Shown piece by piece: positions 26,194-33,837 of a stretch of DNA of 51,526 nucleotides. A model generated the notes under the pieces. The model did no database searches, was not told where the DNA came from, and was given only the letters and a program-made list of their open reading frames with translations. How positions within the stretch are numbered: position 1 is the stretch's first letter; each line of letters starts with the position of its first letter. The stretch is from Ignavibacteria bacterium UBA2373 (GTDB taxonomy: Bacteria; Bacteroidota; Ignavibacteria; Kapaibacteriales; UBA961), in contig DDTD01000081.1 in assembly GCA_002344005.1 (NCBI GenBank), positions 1 through 51,526 of the forward strand, given 5' to 3'. A program made the position numbers and the translations under genes.

Positions 26194-29100
26194 TTATCGA
26201 GTAATAAATAATGGTAATACTATATGTGAGTTATGCGTTTGTATGTAAACCATATACATCCCGTTCTGTAAGTTGTTTACAGGAAGAGGGATACTGTGCA
26301 TACCTTTAGGGACTGTTACAGAATGTGTAAATACAATATGCCCCAACTGATTAAAGCATGAGATATTGTACGAATATTCATCTTGCGATTCAATATTTAT
26401 TTCAATAGCATCATTTGCAGGGTTGGGAACAATAGTAGATAGTATTGTTCCATCACTAAAAACGCGAGGATCACCACAAATTCCTTCTGTTAAGGAAAAA
26501 CTACCATTGTTTGCAGTAGATATATTTACCGACTTACCCCAGAAACGTGATGTGTTTTCCCAGATAATAGGTGATTCCAAGACTTCTGCCATAGCTGCAT
26601 CACCAACAATTTCACCGACAATTCCCTTTGATGGGAAATTACCATTTATAGAAAATCCAATGATTCTCTTATCGTTGACTATTTCGTTTTTTATTAATGT
26701 TCCTGTACCAAATTGTGATTGTACGAATCTTGGGAGAAACATTCGAGGGTTCATAGAAATTTCAGCTGAAAATATACGATTTGCCCCGAATTCAGTAGGT
26801 TCAGTATTTGAAAATTCAATTGGAATAATTGCTTCACCTCGAGGATTTGCCTTGACATTTGGTAATGATACCGATGAAACAGCACTATAAGGTAGTACTT
26901 CAATTATTCTTTTTGTAGCGCATGGTGTTGCTGTAATTATTATTGTATCAATTTCGGTTTCTAATAATTCTCTCGTTAATGATAATGTTATAATTTGAGA
27001 ACTTAAAGCCGGTATTGATATTGGGAGTGATGGCGAAGCACTGACTATACCTAATGGATTATTTTCAATTGAAATAATGTCAACTGTATTATTAGAGTTA
27101 TTTTTTATTTCTATTGTACGAGTAAGAATTTCGGGTATAAAATACACCTTTGATACTACTGCAATATCTGCACCTACTCCTGTACCTACAAGAGTAAATT
27201 GCATTGAAATTTTAGTTTGATTTGAATGATAAATAATAATTCCGGCATTTATTTCACCTACATTCTGAGGTAAAAAGCTTATTGTTGCTGAGAGTGTTTG
27301 TCCCGGCTGAAGAACAGTATCCTTAATGATGGAAATTATACTAAAATTGGGATTATCTGATTGAATGGAGTTAATAATCAAAGGTATGGGATCATTATTC
27401 CTAGCAATAATTAAAGATTTTACTACACTTGTACCTGTACACGATTCACCAAAATCAGTATTGTCGGCAAGTAAACTTATATCCCTATTAAGACTATTAA
27501 GTTCTAAAGGAATACGGTACTCATTACCACAAGAACCGATGTACAGTGTATCGCGTATTATTCCTGTGTCAAGTGGCATGGTACGGAGCGAGAACTGTAA
27601 GCATTCACCAATTTTAATCGTATCAAGTGTATTTAATTCTTCAAGTAATGAAAAATGTACCCCGAATTGAAAGCGAGCATAATCAATGATAAATTTTACA
27701 CTACCTGTATTGCAAATTCCGCCGATTATTACTGAATCTCTAATTTGTGATAAATATGTAGGTGGAATAGAAATTGTCTGAGATGTAATTATTGGTTTAC
27801 GAATAGAAAATATTCGATCTGAAATATCTGTTTCCGGAAAAGTAATGCGACGAATCTTTACATTGTCCTGTGCATCTGCCGATGTCGCAATTGTTTTACC
27901 GTCAGGACTGAATTGAATGGAAGACATGTCTGTTGAGTGACCGGATATACTACCTAAAAATGACCCATTACCGGGTAATTCTAATACGGATACTTGTGGC
28001 TGATTTTTATAGCCTACCGCTAAATAACGGTTTGATTTACTAAATGCTAAACCTAAAGGATTTGTACCGGCACCAAGTTGATCATTGTATCGTACCACTT
28101 TTTTACTGGACATATCGCCAACCAACATTACACTTTTAGGGCTGTCATAGAGCGTTGCAACACCTACTCGTGACGCGGCACCGATTAAAGTACCATCGTT
28201 TGTTACAGCCACTGAATGGGCTATAGATAACTCAGGTACAATAATAGAATCAATCGGAATAAAACCGGGCAGAGAAAATGTCGTAATTTTTCCCGACAAA
28301 AATCCTGCAACAGCTTTCTGTTCATTCAGTGAAAATGCAGATATCGGCGCATCAAAATTAATTCTTCGTTGGATACTTGCATCTGTAGAACTTACAATAG
28401 TAATATTAGCCCCTAATTCTGGAACAATGACAAGAAAATCACCTGCAACAGATGGGACTACTTCACGAATTCTATAAAGAGGTAAATTATATGTCGCCGT
28501 AGGAGTAGAATTACCCCTATCAAAAAAAGCTATTTTTTGACTATTTGTTCCGTCACGATAAGCGACAAAAGGTCTTTGGTTTGCACCGTACCCAACACCT
28601 AAAATAGTTAATCGAACAATCGGAAAGCCAACATGATTGAGAGAATATTCTGCAAGTTTTGATTTATTGAGTACATCCCATTCCGTGACAAAACCATTAT
28701 CATAACCACTAAGCATTGTCGAGCCATCTTTTATGAAATTCACTTTTTTTCCGAAGGCATCTTTTTGGTCTTGAAGGTTGGTTTCTTGAACACTGCTATA
28801 AAGTTGCCGAACCCTAATCATGGCATTTTCTGTCACATTATCTGGGACAGTCCATAAAAATGTACTATCATTGGATTGACCTATACTCTCCCAATCTGTG
28901 CCACCATTTGTGGAAATATCAATTAAAGTAGGAGAGTCCGGTGAATAGCCGCGCCACTTAACCATGATTTTCTGACATGGAGCAAATATTTCAGTGCCAT
29001 TAGGGTATTCCAGAATCAACTGTTGTTGTTCGGGCAGTGCTTGTCTTGAAACAGTAATCGGTATTGTAACCTGCCCTCCCGCTTCAAAGTGGGCTGTCAG

Positions 29101-29769
29101 ATACTCTCTCACATAGCCAATTGTTTGGGATTTATAATCAATATAAAAAAAGTTTTCAAATCCGGGTTGCATTTCTACAGGCGGTTCTTTTTGTGAGATT
29201 GCACTGCCTACCCATCGTATCGAAAAATCCGGTGAGGATATGCTGAGTGAATCTAAAAGTACCGTCGTTTGGGTTCCATCGGGATTCGTTTTTCCTACGA
29301 ATGCTTGTACAATCATCGGTAAAGATGAAAGATTATCAAATTTGACTTCTTTGATAGGATTTTTCCCGGCATCCAGAAATCGTACCAAGCATAACCGAGT
29401 CGAGTCAAATCTGCCGATTGAACTCTCAGCATTTCCTTGATGGGTAACAATCACTTCCACACTGCTGCTGCCTTCTGATCTGCTATTAAAAAAGACATCA
29501 TAATAATTATTGGCAGCAGGCTGTACACGGAAGGGGAGTGCTCTTTGTCCATTTTGCACAAAATAAATATTATTCAGGTCAATCGGGATAGAAGTTGCAC
29601 CATTCGTTGCGCGAGCCGTGACTTTACATATTGGGTAACGGGAAGCATCAACCTTCCTGCCAAATGCGTCTTGATTTGCAAGTTGGACACTTAATTGTGC
29701 ATAACCGGTTGTGACAAAAGTGAGTAAACTTAATAATCCGATTATGCTGTAACGATAGTGAGGTGACAT
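26194..29769 (-). CDS. Large secreted beta-propeller / anchor-D protein with T9SS sorting domain
   Basis: Encodes 1191 residues from ATG 29769, which begins the signal peptide (SIIGLLSLLTFVTTGYAQ); the frame is open 12 codons further. The central part (about 340-640) looks like a WD40/YVTN-type propeller, with the clear blade SPDGKTIATSADAQDNVKI. Then come anchor-D type Ig folds (NIGEC-like FGESCTGTSVVKSL; LPQNVGEINAGIIIY). The last ~80 residues (STIVPNPANDAIEI ... NGMYMVYIQT) are a T9SS type A sorting domain. A likely surface scaffold or adhesin; ligand unknown. Probably the first gene of a unit with the OmpA-like and ybaK genes. Confidence 0.82.
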   Translation of the reverse strand: MSPHYRYSIIGLLSLLTFVTTGYAQLSVQLANQDAFGRKVDASRYPICKVTARATNGATSIPIDLNNIYFVQNGQRALPFRVQPAANNYYDVFFNSRSEGSSSVEVIVTHQGNAESSIGRFDSTRLCLVRFLDAGKNPIKEVKFDNLSSLPMIVQAFVGKTNPDGTQTTVLLDSLSISSPDFSIRWVGSAISQKEPPVEMQPGFENFFYIDYKSQTIGYVREYLTAHFEAGGQVTIPITVSRQALPEQQQLILEYPNGTEIFAPCQKIMVKWRGYSPDSPTLIDISTNGGTDWESIGQSNDSTFLWTVPDNVTENAMIRVRQLYSSVQETNLQDQKDAFGKKVNFIKDGSTMLSGYDNGFVTEWDVLNKSKLAEYSLNHVGFPIVRLTILGVGYGANQRPFVAYRDGTNSQKIAFFDRGNSTPTATYNLPLYRIREVVPSVAGDFLVIVPELGANITIVSSTDASIQRRINFDAPISAFSLNEQKAVAGFLSGKITTFSLPGFIPIDSIIVPELSIAHSVAVTNDGTLIGAASRVGVATLYDSPKSVMLVGDMSSKKVVRYNDQLGAGTNPLGLAFSKSNRYLAVGYKNQPQVSVLELPGNGSFLGSISGHSTDMSSIQFSPDGKTIATSADAQDNVKIRRITFPETDISDRIFSIRKPIITSQTISIPPTYLSQIRDSVIIGGICNTGSVKFIIDYARFQFGVHFSLLEELNTLDTIKIGECLQFSLRTMPLDTGIIRDTLYIGSCGNEYRIPLELNSLNRDISLLADNTDFGESCTGTSVVKSLIIARNNDPIPLIINSIQSDNPNFSIISIIKDTVLQPGQTLSATISFLPQNVGEINAGIIIYHSNQTKISMQFTLVGTGVGADIAVVSKVYFIPEILTRTIEIKNNSNNTVDIISIENNPLGIVSASPSLPISIPALSSQIITLSLTRELLETEIDTIIITATPCATKRIIEVLPYSAVSSVSLPNVKANPRGEAIIPIEFSNTEPTEFGANRIFSAEISMNPRMFLPRFVQSQFGTGTLIKNEIVNDKRIIGFSINGNFPSKGIVGEIVGDAAMAEVLESPIIWENTSRFWGKSVNISTANNGSFSLTEGICGDPRVFSDGTILSTIVPNPANDAIEINIESQDEYSYNISCFNQLGHIVFTHSVTVPKGMHSIPLPVNNLQNGMYMVYIQTHNSHIVLPLFITR

Positions 29770-29872
29770 AAGTAAACGGTGTATGGATATAATTGACACG
29801 GACACTTTCTGTGTCTAAAATGTTACAAAACTTCTGAGTAAACGATTGTTTTCAGTAATTATTGAAACAAAT

Positions 29873-29903
29873 AAACCCCGTAACTATTAAAGTTACGGGG
29901 TTT
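29873..29903 (-). terminator. Intrinsic terminator of the rpsT-tRNA-Arg unit
   Basis: AAACCCCGTAAC (29873-29884) and GTTACGGGGTTT (29892-29903) form a perfect 12-bp stem with a 7-base loop, three bases beyond the encoded CCA of tRNA-Arg. On the minus strand the stem runs into TTTATTTGTTTC. Confidence 0.85.
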
Positions 29904-29906
29904 AAG

Positions 29907-29983
29907 TGGCGCACCCTGAGGGACTCGAACCCAAAACCTTTTGATCCGTAGTCAAATGCTCTATCCAATTGAGCTAAGGGTGC
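29907..29983 (-). tRNA. tRNA-Arg (anticodon ACG)
   Basis: A 77-nt cloverleaf: acceptor GCACCCT/AGGGTGC, D-stem GCTC/GAGC, anticodon stem TTTGA/TCAAA with loop CTACGGA (anticodon ACG, read as ICG), T-loop TTCGAGT, discriminator G and an encoded CCA. The T-stem is odd: TTGGG opposite CCCTC leaves pairs 49-65 and 50-64 mismatched. It lies 25 bp after rpsT and is probably released from the same transcript. Confidence 0.93.
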
Positions 29984-30008
29984 GTTTATAGATACTTACG
30001 CTTTGTTG

Positions 30009-30269
30009 TTATGCTGCTGTTAATCTATTAACAAATCTTGCTAATGAAGATTTACGATTAGCTACTGTGTTTTTATGTAAAACACCTCGTGCTGCAACTT
30101 TATCCAATATACTCATTGCTTTGGTTAGAGCCTCTTTGGCAACATCCGCTGTTTGGGCGGAACGTACTGCTTTAACAGCTTCTTTTACCAATTTCTTATT
30201 AGCACGATTGTACAAATTGCGTTTGATGCTTTGACGATTTCTTTTCTCTGCTGACTTATGATGAGCCAT
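30009..30269 (-). CDS. rpsT: Small ribosomal subunit protein bS20
   Basis: Encodes 86 residues from ATG 30269, the standard MAHHKSAEKRNRQS start; the frame is open 11 codons upstream but that lies in the leader. It is very basic and helical, with the family end LARFVNRLTAA. Known role: binds 16S rRNA early in 30S assembly. It has a well-formed promoter ~31 bp upstream and shares a terminator with the following tRNA-Arg gene. Confidence 0.97.
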   Translation of the reverse strand: MAHHKSAEKRNRQSIKRNLYNRANKKLVKEAVKAVRSAQTADVAKEALTKAMSILDKVAARGVLHKNTVANRKSSLARFVNRLTAA

Positions 30270-30299
30270 AACTACGTTAAATGTTTGTTTTAAGAGCCG

Positions 30300-30331
30300 C
30301 AAAAATACAACAACTTACCATATTGAGCAAA
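30300..30331 (-). promoter_or_regulatory. Bacteroidota-type promoter of rpsT
   Basis: Reading the minus strand, TTTG (30331-30328), a 20-base spacer and TATTTTTG (30307-30300) match the -33/-7 consensus fully. This predicts a leader of about 25 nt before the rpsT ATG. It is the best promoter match in the window. Confidence 0.65.
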
Positions 30332-30349
30332 TTTCTCTGTCAATTTTTA

Positions 30350-31480
30350 TCAATAACCGTACTTCTCAGCATACAACATCACTAATTTATTCCAACGCTC
30401 AGATATTCCTTCCGTCCCCTTATCATATTTGGTATCAATCACATACAAAATTTCATCCGCACTAAGATTCCCGCTCGTCTCACTCAACAACTTTTTTACA
30501 CCACTACCACCACCTATATCGAATATCATATGAACTATCAAACCACCAACAGCATAGTACAACAACGACTCCTCTACAGGATGCTCAATAATATACTTCA
30601 AACTCGGCATCTCCGACCTCGAGCGCAACTCTCGCGCCGCCTTCTGCAACAAACCCCTATAACTATCATAAATGCTACCCCCAACAAACACCGCCAAACC
30701 TTCGAATAAAAATGGATGACTTCCCGAAAACTGGCGAAAAACTATATGTGCCATCTCATGCGGATACCACTCATTACCCAATGAACTCAACATCAAACGG
30801 CTCTTCGGATAAGCCAAACCTATCGGCGGCGAAGCAAAATACTCAACTCCGCACAAACTCGCCAACTCATCGCGGCTGCGAGCTATCACAAAATAACTCT
30901 CACGTATATCCTCAACATCATACAATGCGCTCAATGAATCGCAATAAGCAACCATTCGCTCAGCAGCTGCATAATTCAACTTATAATCCTTATCAATCAC
31001 ATAACTCAAACCACCAACCGAACGTCGCTTCATTCCCCGCATCGCCATCACAACTGGATTACACAATCGAGCAACACCATCGCCCCCCAACAAAACATAA
31101 GTCCGGGTTATCGCTATCGTCGCTGGATACAAATCGCCAGCCACACGCCTATACCACAATGTCCTCAACACAACATAATCATCTTCCGGCTCAGCACTCA
31201 AAACAACACTATACAAATCAACCGTCCCTGACACTCCCTTCGGCAACCAACAATCATACATATCCTCCGTAAAACGATCACCAAAAGGATCATACCAACC
31301 TTCATAAACCGCGCTGTCAACATAACGTGTACCAACATACAACTTCCAAACATCCAAAGCACGAACAACAGAAACATTACCCAAATCAACCCTACTCATA
31401 ATGCCCGGCTCACGACCAAACAAATCACCAACACCCCCCAACAACAAACCAAACATCAACAAAAACAAAACTCCAAACAT
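30350..31480 (-). CDS. Membrane-anchored gluzincin-like metallopeptidase
   Basis: Encodes 376 residues from ATG 31480. A TTG at 31507, overlapping the nrnA stop, is the alternative start. An N-terminal hydrophobic helix (about 2-20) suggests export or anchoring. HEMAH at 241-245 with E260 in FLFEGLA gives the HExxH...E zinc site of peptidase-MA/gluzincin families. The ~220 residues before it match nothing I recognise. Substrate unknown. It lies in the G/T-rich coding block and is rich in V, G, L, R, W and Y with few Lys, unlike proteins outside the block. Likely co-transcribed with nrnA. Confidence 0.72.
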   Translation of the reverse strand: MFGVLFLLMFGLLLGGVGDLFGREPGIMSRVDLGNVSVVRALDVWKLYVGTRYVDSAVYEGWYDPFGDRFTEDMYDCWLPKGVSGTVDLYSVVLSAEPEDDYVVLRTLWYRRVAGDLYPATIAITRTYVLLGGDGVARLCNPVVMAMRGMKRRSVGGLSYVIDKDYKLNYAAAERMVAYCDSLSALYDVEDIRESYFVIARSRDELASLCGVEYFASPPIGLAYPKSRLMLSSLGNEWYPHEMAHIVFRQFSGSHPFLFEGLAVFVGGSIYDSYRGLLQKAARELRSRSEMPSLKYIIEHPVEESLLYYAVGGLIVHMIFDIGGGSGVKKLLSETSGNLSADEILYVIDTKYDKGTEGISERWNKLVMLYAEKYGY

Positions 31481-31503
31481 CACACACCACCACCCAGCAA
31501 CAA

Positions 31504-32514
31504 TCAAACAACCAAGCCCAAAACAACCACACGCTCCAATACCTCACCAATCACAACATCCAATCCACCATCAACCAAACGTGCCGCAGCAGCATGAAAA
31601 TGACCCCCACCGCCAAACTCCACCGCCAAACGACGTGCCTCAACATCACCACGACTACGCATCGAAACCTTAACTATACCCTCAAATGGATGCTCAACAA
31701 ACAACAAACCCAAAACAACACCCCTCACACTCAAACAATGATTCACAAAACCCTCAATATCATCCAAACCCGTCCCCGTCTCAACAAACCACTCACGACG
31801 AACACTCATCACACACACACCGCCACCAACAAACAAACGCATCGAACTCAAAGCACGACCCAACAACACCAACCTACTCACACTACCATCATTCAACACC
31901 GAGTCAGCAATCATCACCGGATCAGCACCCAACTCAATCAAACGAGCAACAGCCCTATGCAACGCAGCATCCGTTCTCGGAAAACGAAAACCACCCGTAT
32001 CTGTCATAATACCCGTATAACAACACACAGCAAAATCCTTCGACAACACCCCAAAACCCCGCGACTCCAAAAAACTTCCAATCTCCCACACAAGCTCACA
32101 AGTGCTCGAACTATCAACATCAACCCTATAAAAATCAGCAAACTCCGCCGGCGACTCATGATGATCAACAACCAAAATCGGCTTCTCACGACGCAAAACA
32201 ACCCCCTCCATACGCATCAAACGACTCGGAGCATTACAATCCAAAACCAACAACAAATCAGAACCAACAATCACATCATCATGAACACTCCCATCATAAA
32301 GCTCAACAAACTCCGCACCCGGCAAAAAACGCATATTACTCGGAACAGAACTCGTAAAAATCACACGAACATCCTTACCCAAACCAACCAAAACCTGATA
32401 CATCGCCAAACTACTCCCGCAAGCATCACCATCCGGATTCACATGCGAACTAATCACAATACTCCCACAACCCTCAAACAAACCCGCCACATCGGCAATC
32501 TCAACAAACCTCAT
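31504..32514 (-). CDS. nrnA: DHH-family oligoribonuclease / pAp phosphatase (NrnA-like)
   Basis: Encodes 336 residues. ATG 32514 is chosen over the in-frame TTG at 32526 because GGAGG lies five bases upstream. The DHH domain shows SHVNPDGDACGSS (H24, D28, D30) and VVDHHESP (D117-H119); the DHHA1 domain ends in FGGGGHFHAAAARL. Known role: degrades nanoRNAs and 3'-phosphoadenosine 5'-phosphate. Base use is extreme, with G and T dominating the coding strand, giving a V/G/R/L-rich protein whose catalytic motifs are nevertheless intact. The peptidase gene follows directly. Confidence 0.93.
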   Translation of the reverse strand: MRFVEIADVAGLFEGCGSIVISSHVNPDGDACGSSLAMYQVLVGLGKDVRVIFTSSVPSNMRFLPGAEFVELYDGSVHDDVIVGSDLLLVLDCNAPSRLMRMEGVVLRREKPILVVDHHESPAEFADFYRVDVDSSSTCELVWEIGSFLESRGFGVLSKDFAVCCYTGIMTDTGGFRFPRTDAALHRAVARLIELGADPVMIADSVLNDGSVSRLVLLGRALSSMRLFVGGGVCVMSVRREWFVETGTGLDDIEGFVNHCLSVRGVVLGLLFVEHPFEGIVKVSMRSRGDVEARRLAVEFGGGGHFHAAAARLVDGGLDVVIGEVLERVVVLGLVV

Positions 32515-32535
32515 ACAATCCTCCAAAGTTCAAAA

Positions 32536-32565
32536 CAAAAATACGAATAACTCACCACGCTCAAA
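32536..32565 (-). promoter_or_regulatory. Bacteroidota-type promoter of nrnA
   Basis: On the minus strand TTTG (32565-32562), an 18-base spacer and TATTTTTG (32543-32536) fit the -33/-7 pattern with a slightly short spacer. The -7 box ends 21 bases before the chosen nrnA ATG, so the Shine-Dalgarno GGAGG would be inside a leader of about 15 nt. It overlaps the end of the putative heptad-repeat frame. Confidence 0.5.
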
Positions 32566-33214
32566 ACCACCAAAAACAAAACTCCCACCCCAACAAATAC
32601 AATGATAATAGTGAAAAAAGTTCCTCCTCTTGCCCAAAATACTGCCCAATCATCACCAACCCACACCAAAACAACATTGCCAAGATTAGTACTGTAACGT
32701 CAATGAACCAACCTTTCCCCAAAAACAACCGATTCACCACATACCCCAACTCATAAAATATATATTCCAACTCATAAAATATATATTCCAACTCATAAAA
32801 TATATATTCCAACTCATAAAACATATACTCCAACTCATAAAACACATACCCAAACTCATAAAACATATATCCCAACTCATGAAACATATACCTCAACTCA
32901 TAAAACATATACTCCAACTCATAAAACACATACCCAAACTCATAAAACATATACCTCAACTCATAAGATATATACCTCAACTCATAAAATATATATCCCA
33001 ACTTATGAAATATATACCCCAACTCATAAGATATATACCTCAACTCATAAGATATATACCTCAACTCATATGATATATACCTCCTCAAATAGCTTACGGA
33101 CTTCCTCAAAAGTATTACAGACTTCCTCAAAAGTCTTACGGACTCCTTCAAAAGCTTGGCGGACTTCCTCAAATAGCTTACGGACTTCCTCAAACAGCTT
33201 ACAGACTTCCTCAA
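32561..33214 (-). CDS. Putative heptad-repeat membrane protein (coding status uncertain)
   Basis: A 217-residue frame starting at TTG 33214, produced by reading the 21-bp repeats as heptads: six of the RKSVRLL type, then sixteen of the YELRYIS/YELEYIF type. A non-repeated C-terminus of ~60 residues follows with two hydrophobic stretches (VTVLILAMLFWCGLVMIG and a Leu/Trp/Phe-rich end). The unique hydrophobic tail and G/T-rich coding strand favour a real gene. Against it: no ATG, no clear ribosome site, in-frame TAG codons just upstream in the array, and 21-bp periodicity that keeps other frames open too. No family recognised. Confidence 0.3.
   Translation of the reverse strand: MRKSVSCLRKSVSYLRKSAKLLKESVRLLRKSVILLRKSVSYLRRYISYELRYISYELRYISYELGYIFHKLGYIFYELRYISYELRYMFYEFGYVFYELEYMFYELRYMFHELGYMFYEFGYVFYELEYMFYELEYIFYELEYIFYELEYIFYELGYVVNRLFLGKGWFIDVTVLILAMLFWCGLVMIGQYFGQEEELFSLLSLYLLGWEFCFWWF
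32747..33082. repeat. Tandem array A: 16 copies of an AT-rich 21-bp unit
   Basis: Sixteen contiguous units, each beginning CAACTCAT (with small changes) and continuing into an A/T-rich half such as AAAATATATATTC. The first three are identical; later units vary at a few positions. No base separates it from array B, which keeps the same 21-bp register. On the minus strand one frame reads YELxYIx heptads. Confidence 0.95.
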
Positions 33215-33439
33215 AAGTATTACAGACTACCTCAAAAGTCTTACGGACTCCCTCAAAAGTATTACAGACTACCTCAAAAGTCTTACGGACTACTTCAAAA
33301 GCTTGGCGGACTCCCTCAAAAGTCTTACGGACTTCCTCAAAAGTCTTACGGACTTCTTCAAAAGCTTGGCGGACTTCCTCGAAAGTCTTACGGACTACTT
33401 CAAAAGTCTTACGGACTACTTCAAAAGCTTGGCGGACTG
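33083..33439. repeat. Tandem array B: 17 copies of a second 21-bp unit
   Basis: Seventeen contiguous units of the form CCTCAAAAGTCTTACGGACT plus one base, with recurrent variants (CTTCAAAAGCTTGGCGGACT; CCTCAAATAGCTTACGGACT; CCTCAAAAGTATTACAGACT). The variants occur in mixed order, suggesting block duplication. On the minus strand one frame is open across the whole array as EEVRKTF-like heptads, but it has no start codon and hits TGA at the junction with array A. Confidence 0.95.
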
Positions 33440-33837
33440 CCCTTGCAAAGCTCTAAACATAGTCCGCATGACAAAAAACATCCTCAAAACATGTAAAAAT
33501 AGACCCCAAAACCCTCAAAATACCCTCAAAACACCCTATATACCCCTCAAAACCATCAAAAACAGCTTCCATACCCCTCAAAACACATTCAATAGACCTT
33601 ATTAGCCATTTCATAGCCATCAAAACTCATTCTTTAGATCAAAAAACATCCCCCGTATAAACCAAAACATAGTCCATATACCATCATTATCAGTATGGTT
33701 GATGCTATCTCACTATCAGAATCAATCGGGCGCACTTTGCCACCGTCAAAAGGGGATAGTCCACCCGTGCATACTGTTACTCATGTCCATAAGTGATGAT
33801 TTTCGTAAATTGCACCCACACAATAACAGCAAATTTT
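33440..33837. other. Non-coding gap at the strand-composition switch
   Basis: A 398-bp stretch between array B and pheS with no credible gene. It holds five scattered CCTCAAAA motifs (33482, 33513, 33524, 33545, 33576) echoing the array B unit, AAACATAGTCC twice (33456 and 33665 regions) and AAAAAACATCC twice (33474 and 33641 regions). G is very scarce to about 33660 and becomes common by 33721; G overtakes C after about 33900. No perfect DnaA box; TTATGGACA (minus strand, 33785-33793) differs from TTATCCACA at two bases. Confidence 0.6.

Noticed and set aside
31401..32550. Long plus-strand His/Thr/Asn/Gln-rich frames opposite nrnA and the peptidase
   Set aside because: Shadows of the G/T-rich minus-strand genes: scarcity of T and G on the plus strand removes stop codons. 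The minus-strand genes have clear catalytic motifs.
32747..33439. CRISPR array
   Set aside because: Units are contiguous 21-bp repeats with no unique spacers, and no cas gene is present.
33070..33456. Plus-strand Ser/Thr-rich 128-residue frame across array B
   Set aside because: It is a by-product of the 21-bp period: other frames are open too, and it runs against the coding orientation suggested by base composition.
33785..33793. Possible DnaA box TTATGGACA (minus strand)
   Set aside because: Two differences from TTATCCACA and no cluster of further boxes nearby.
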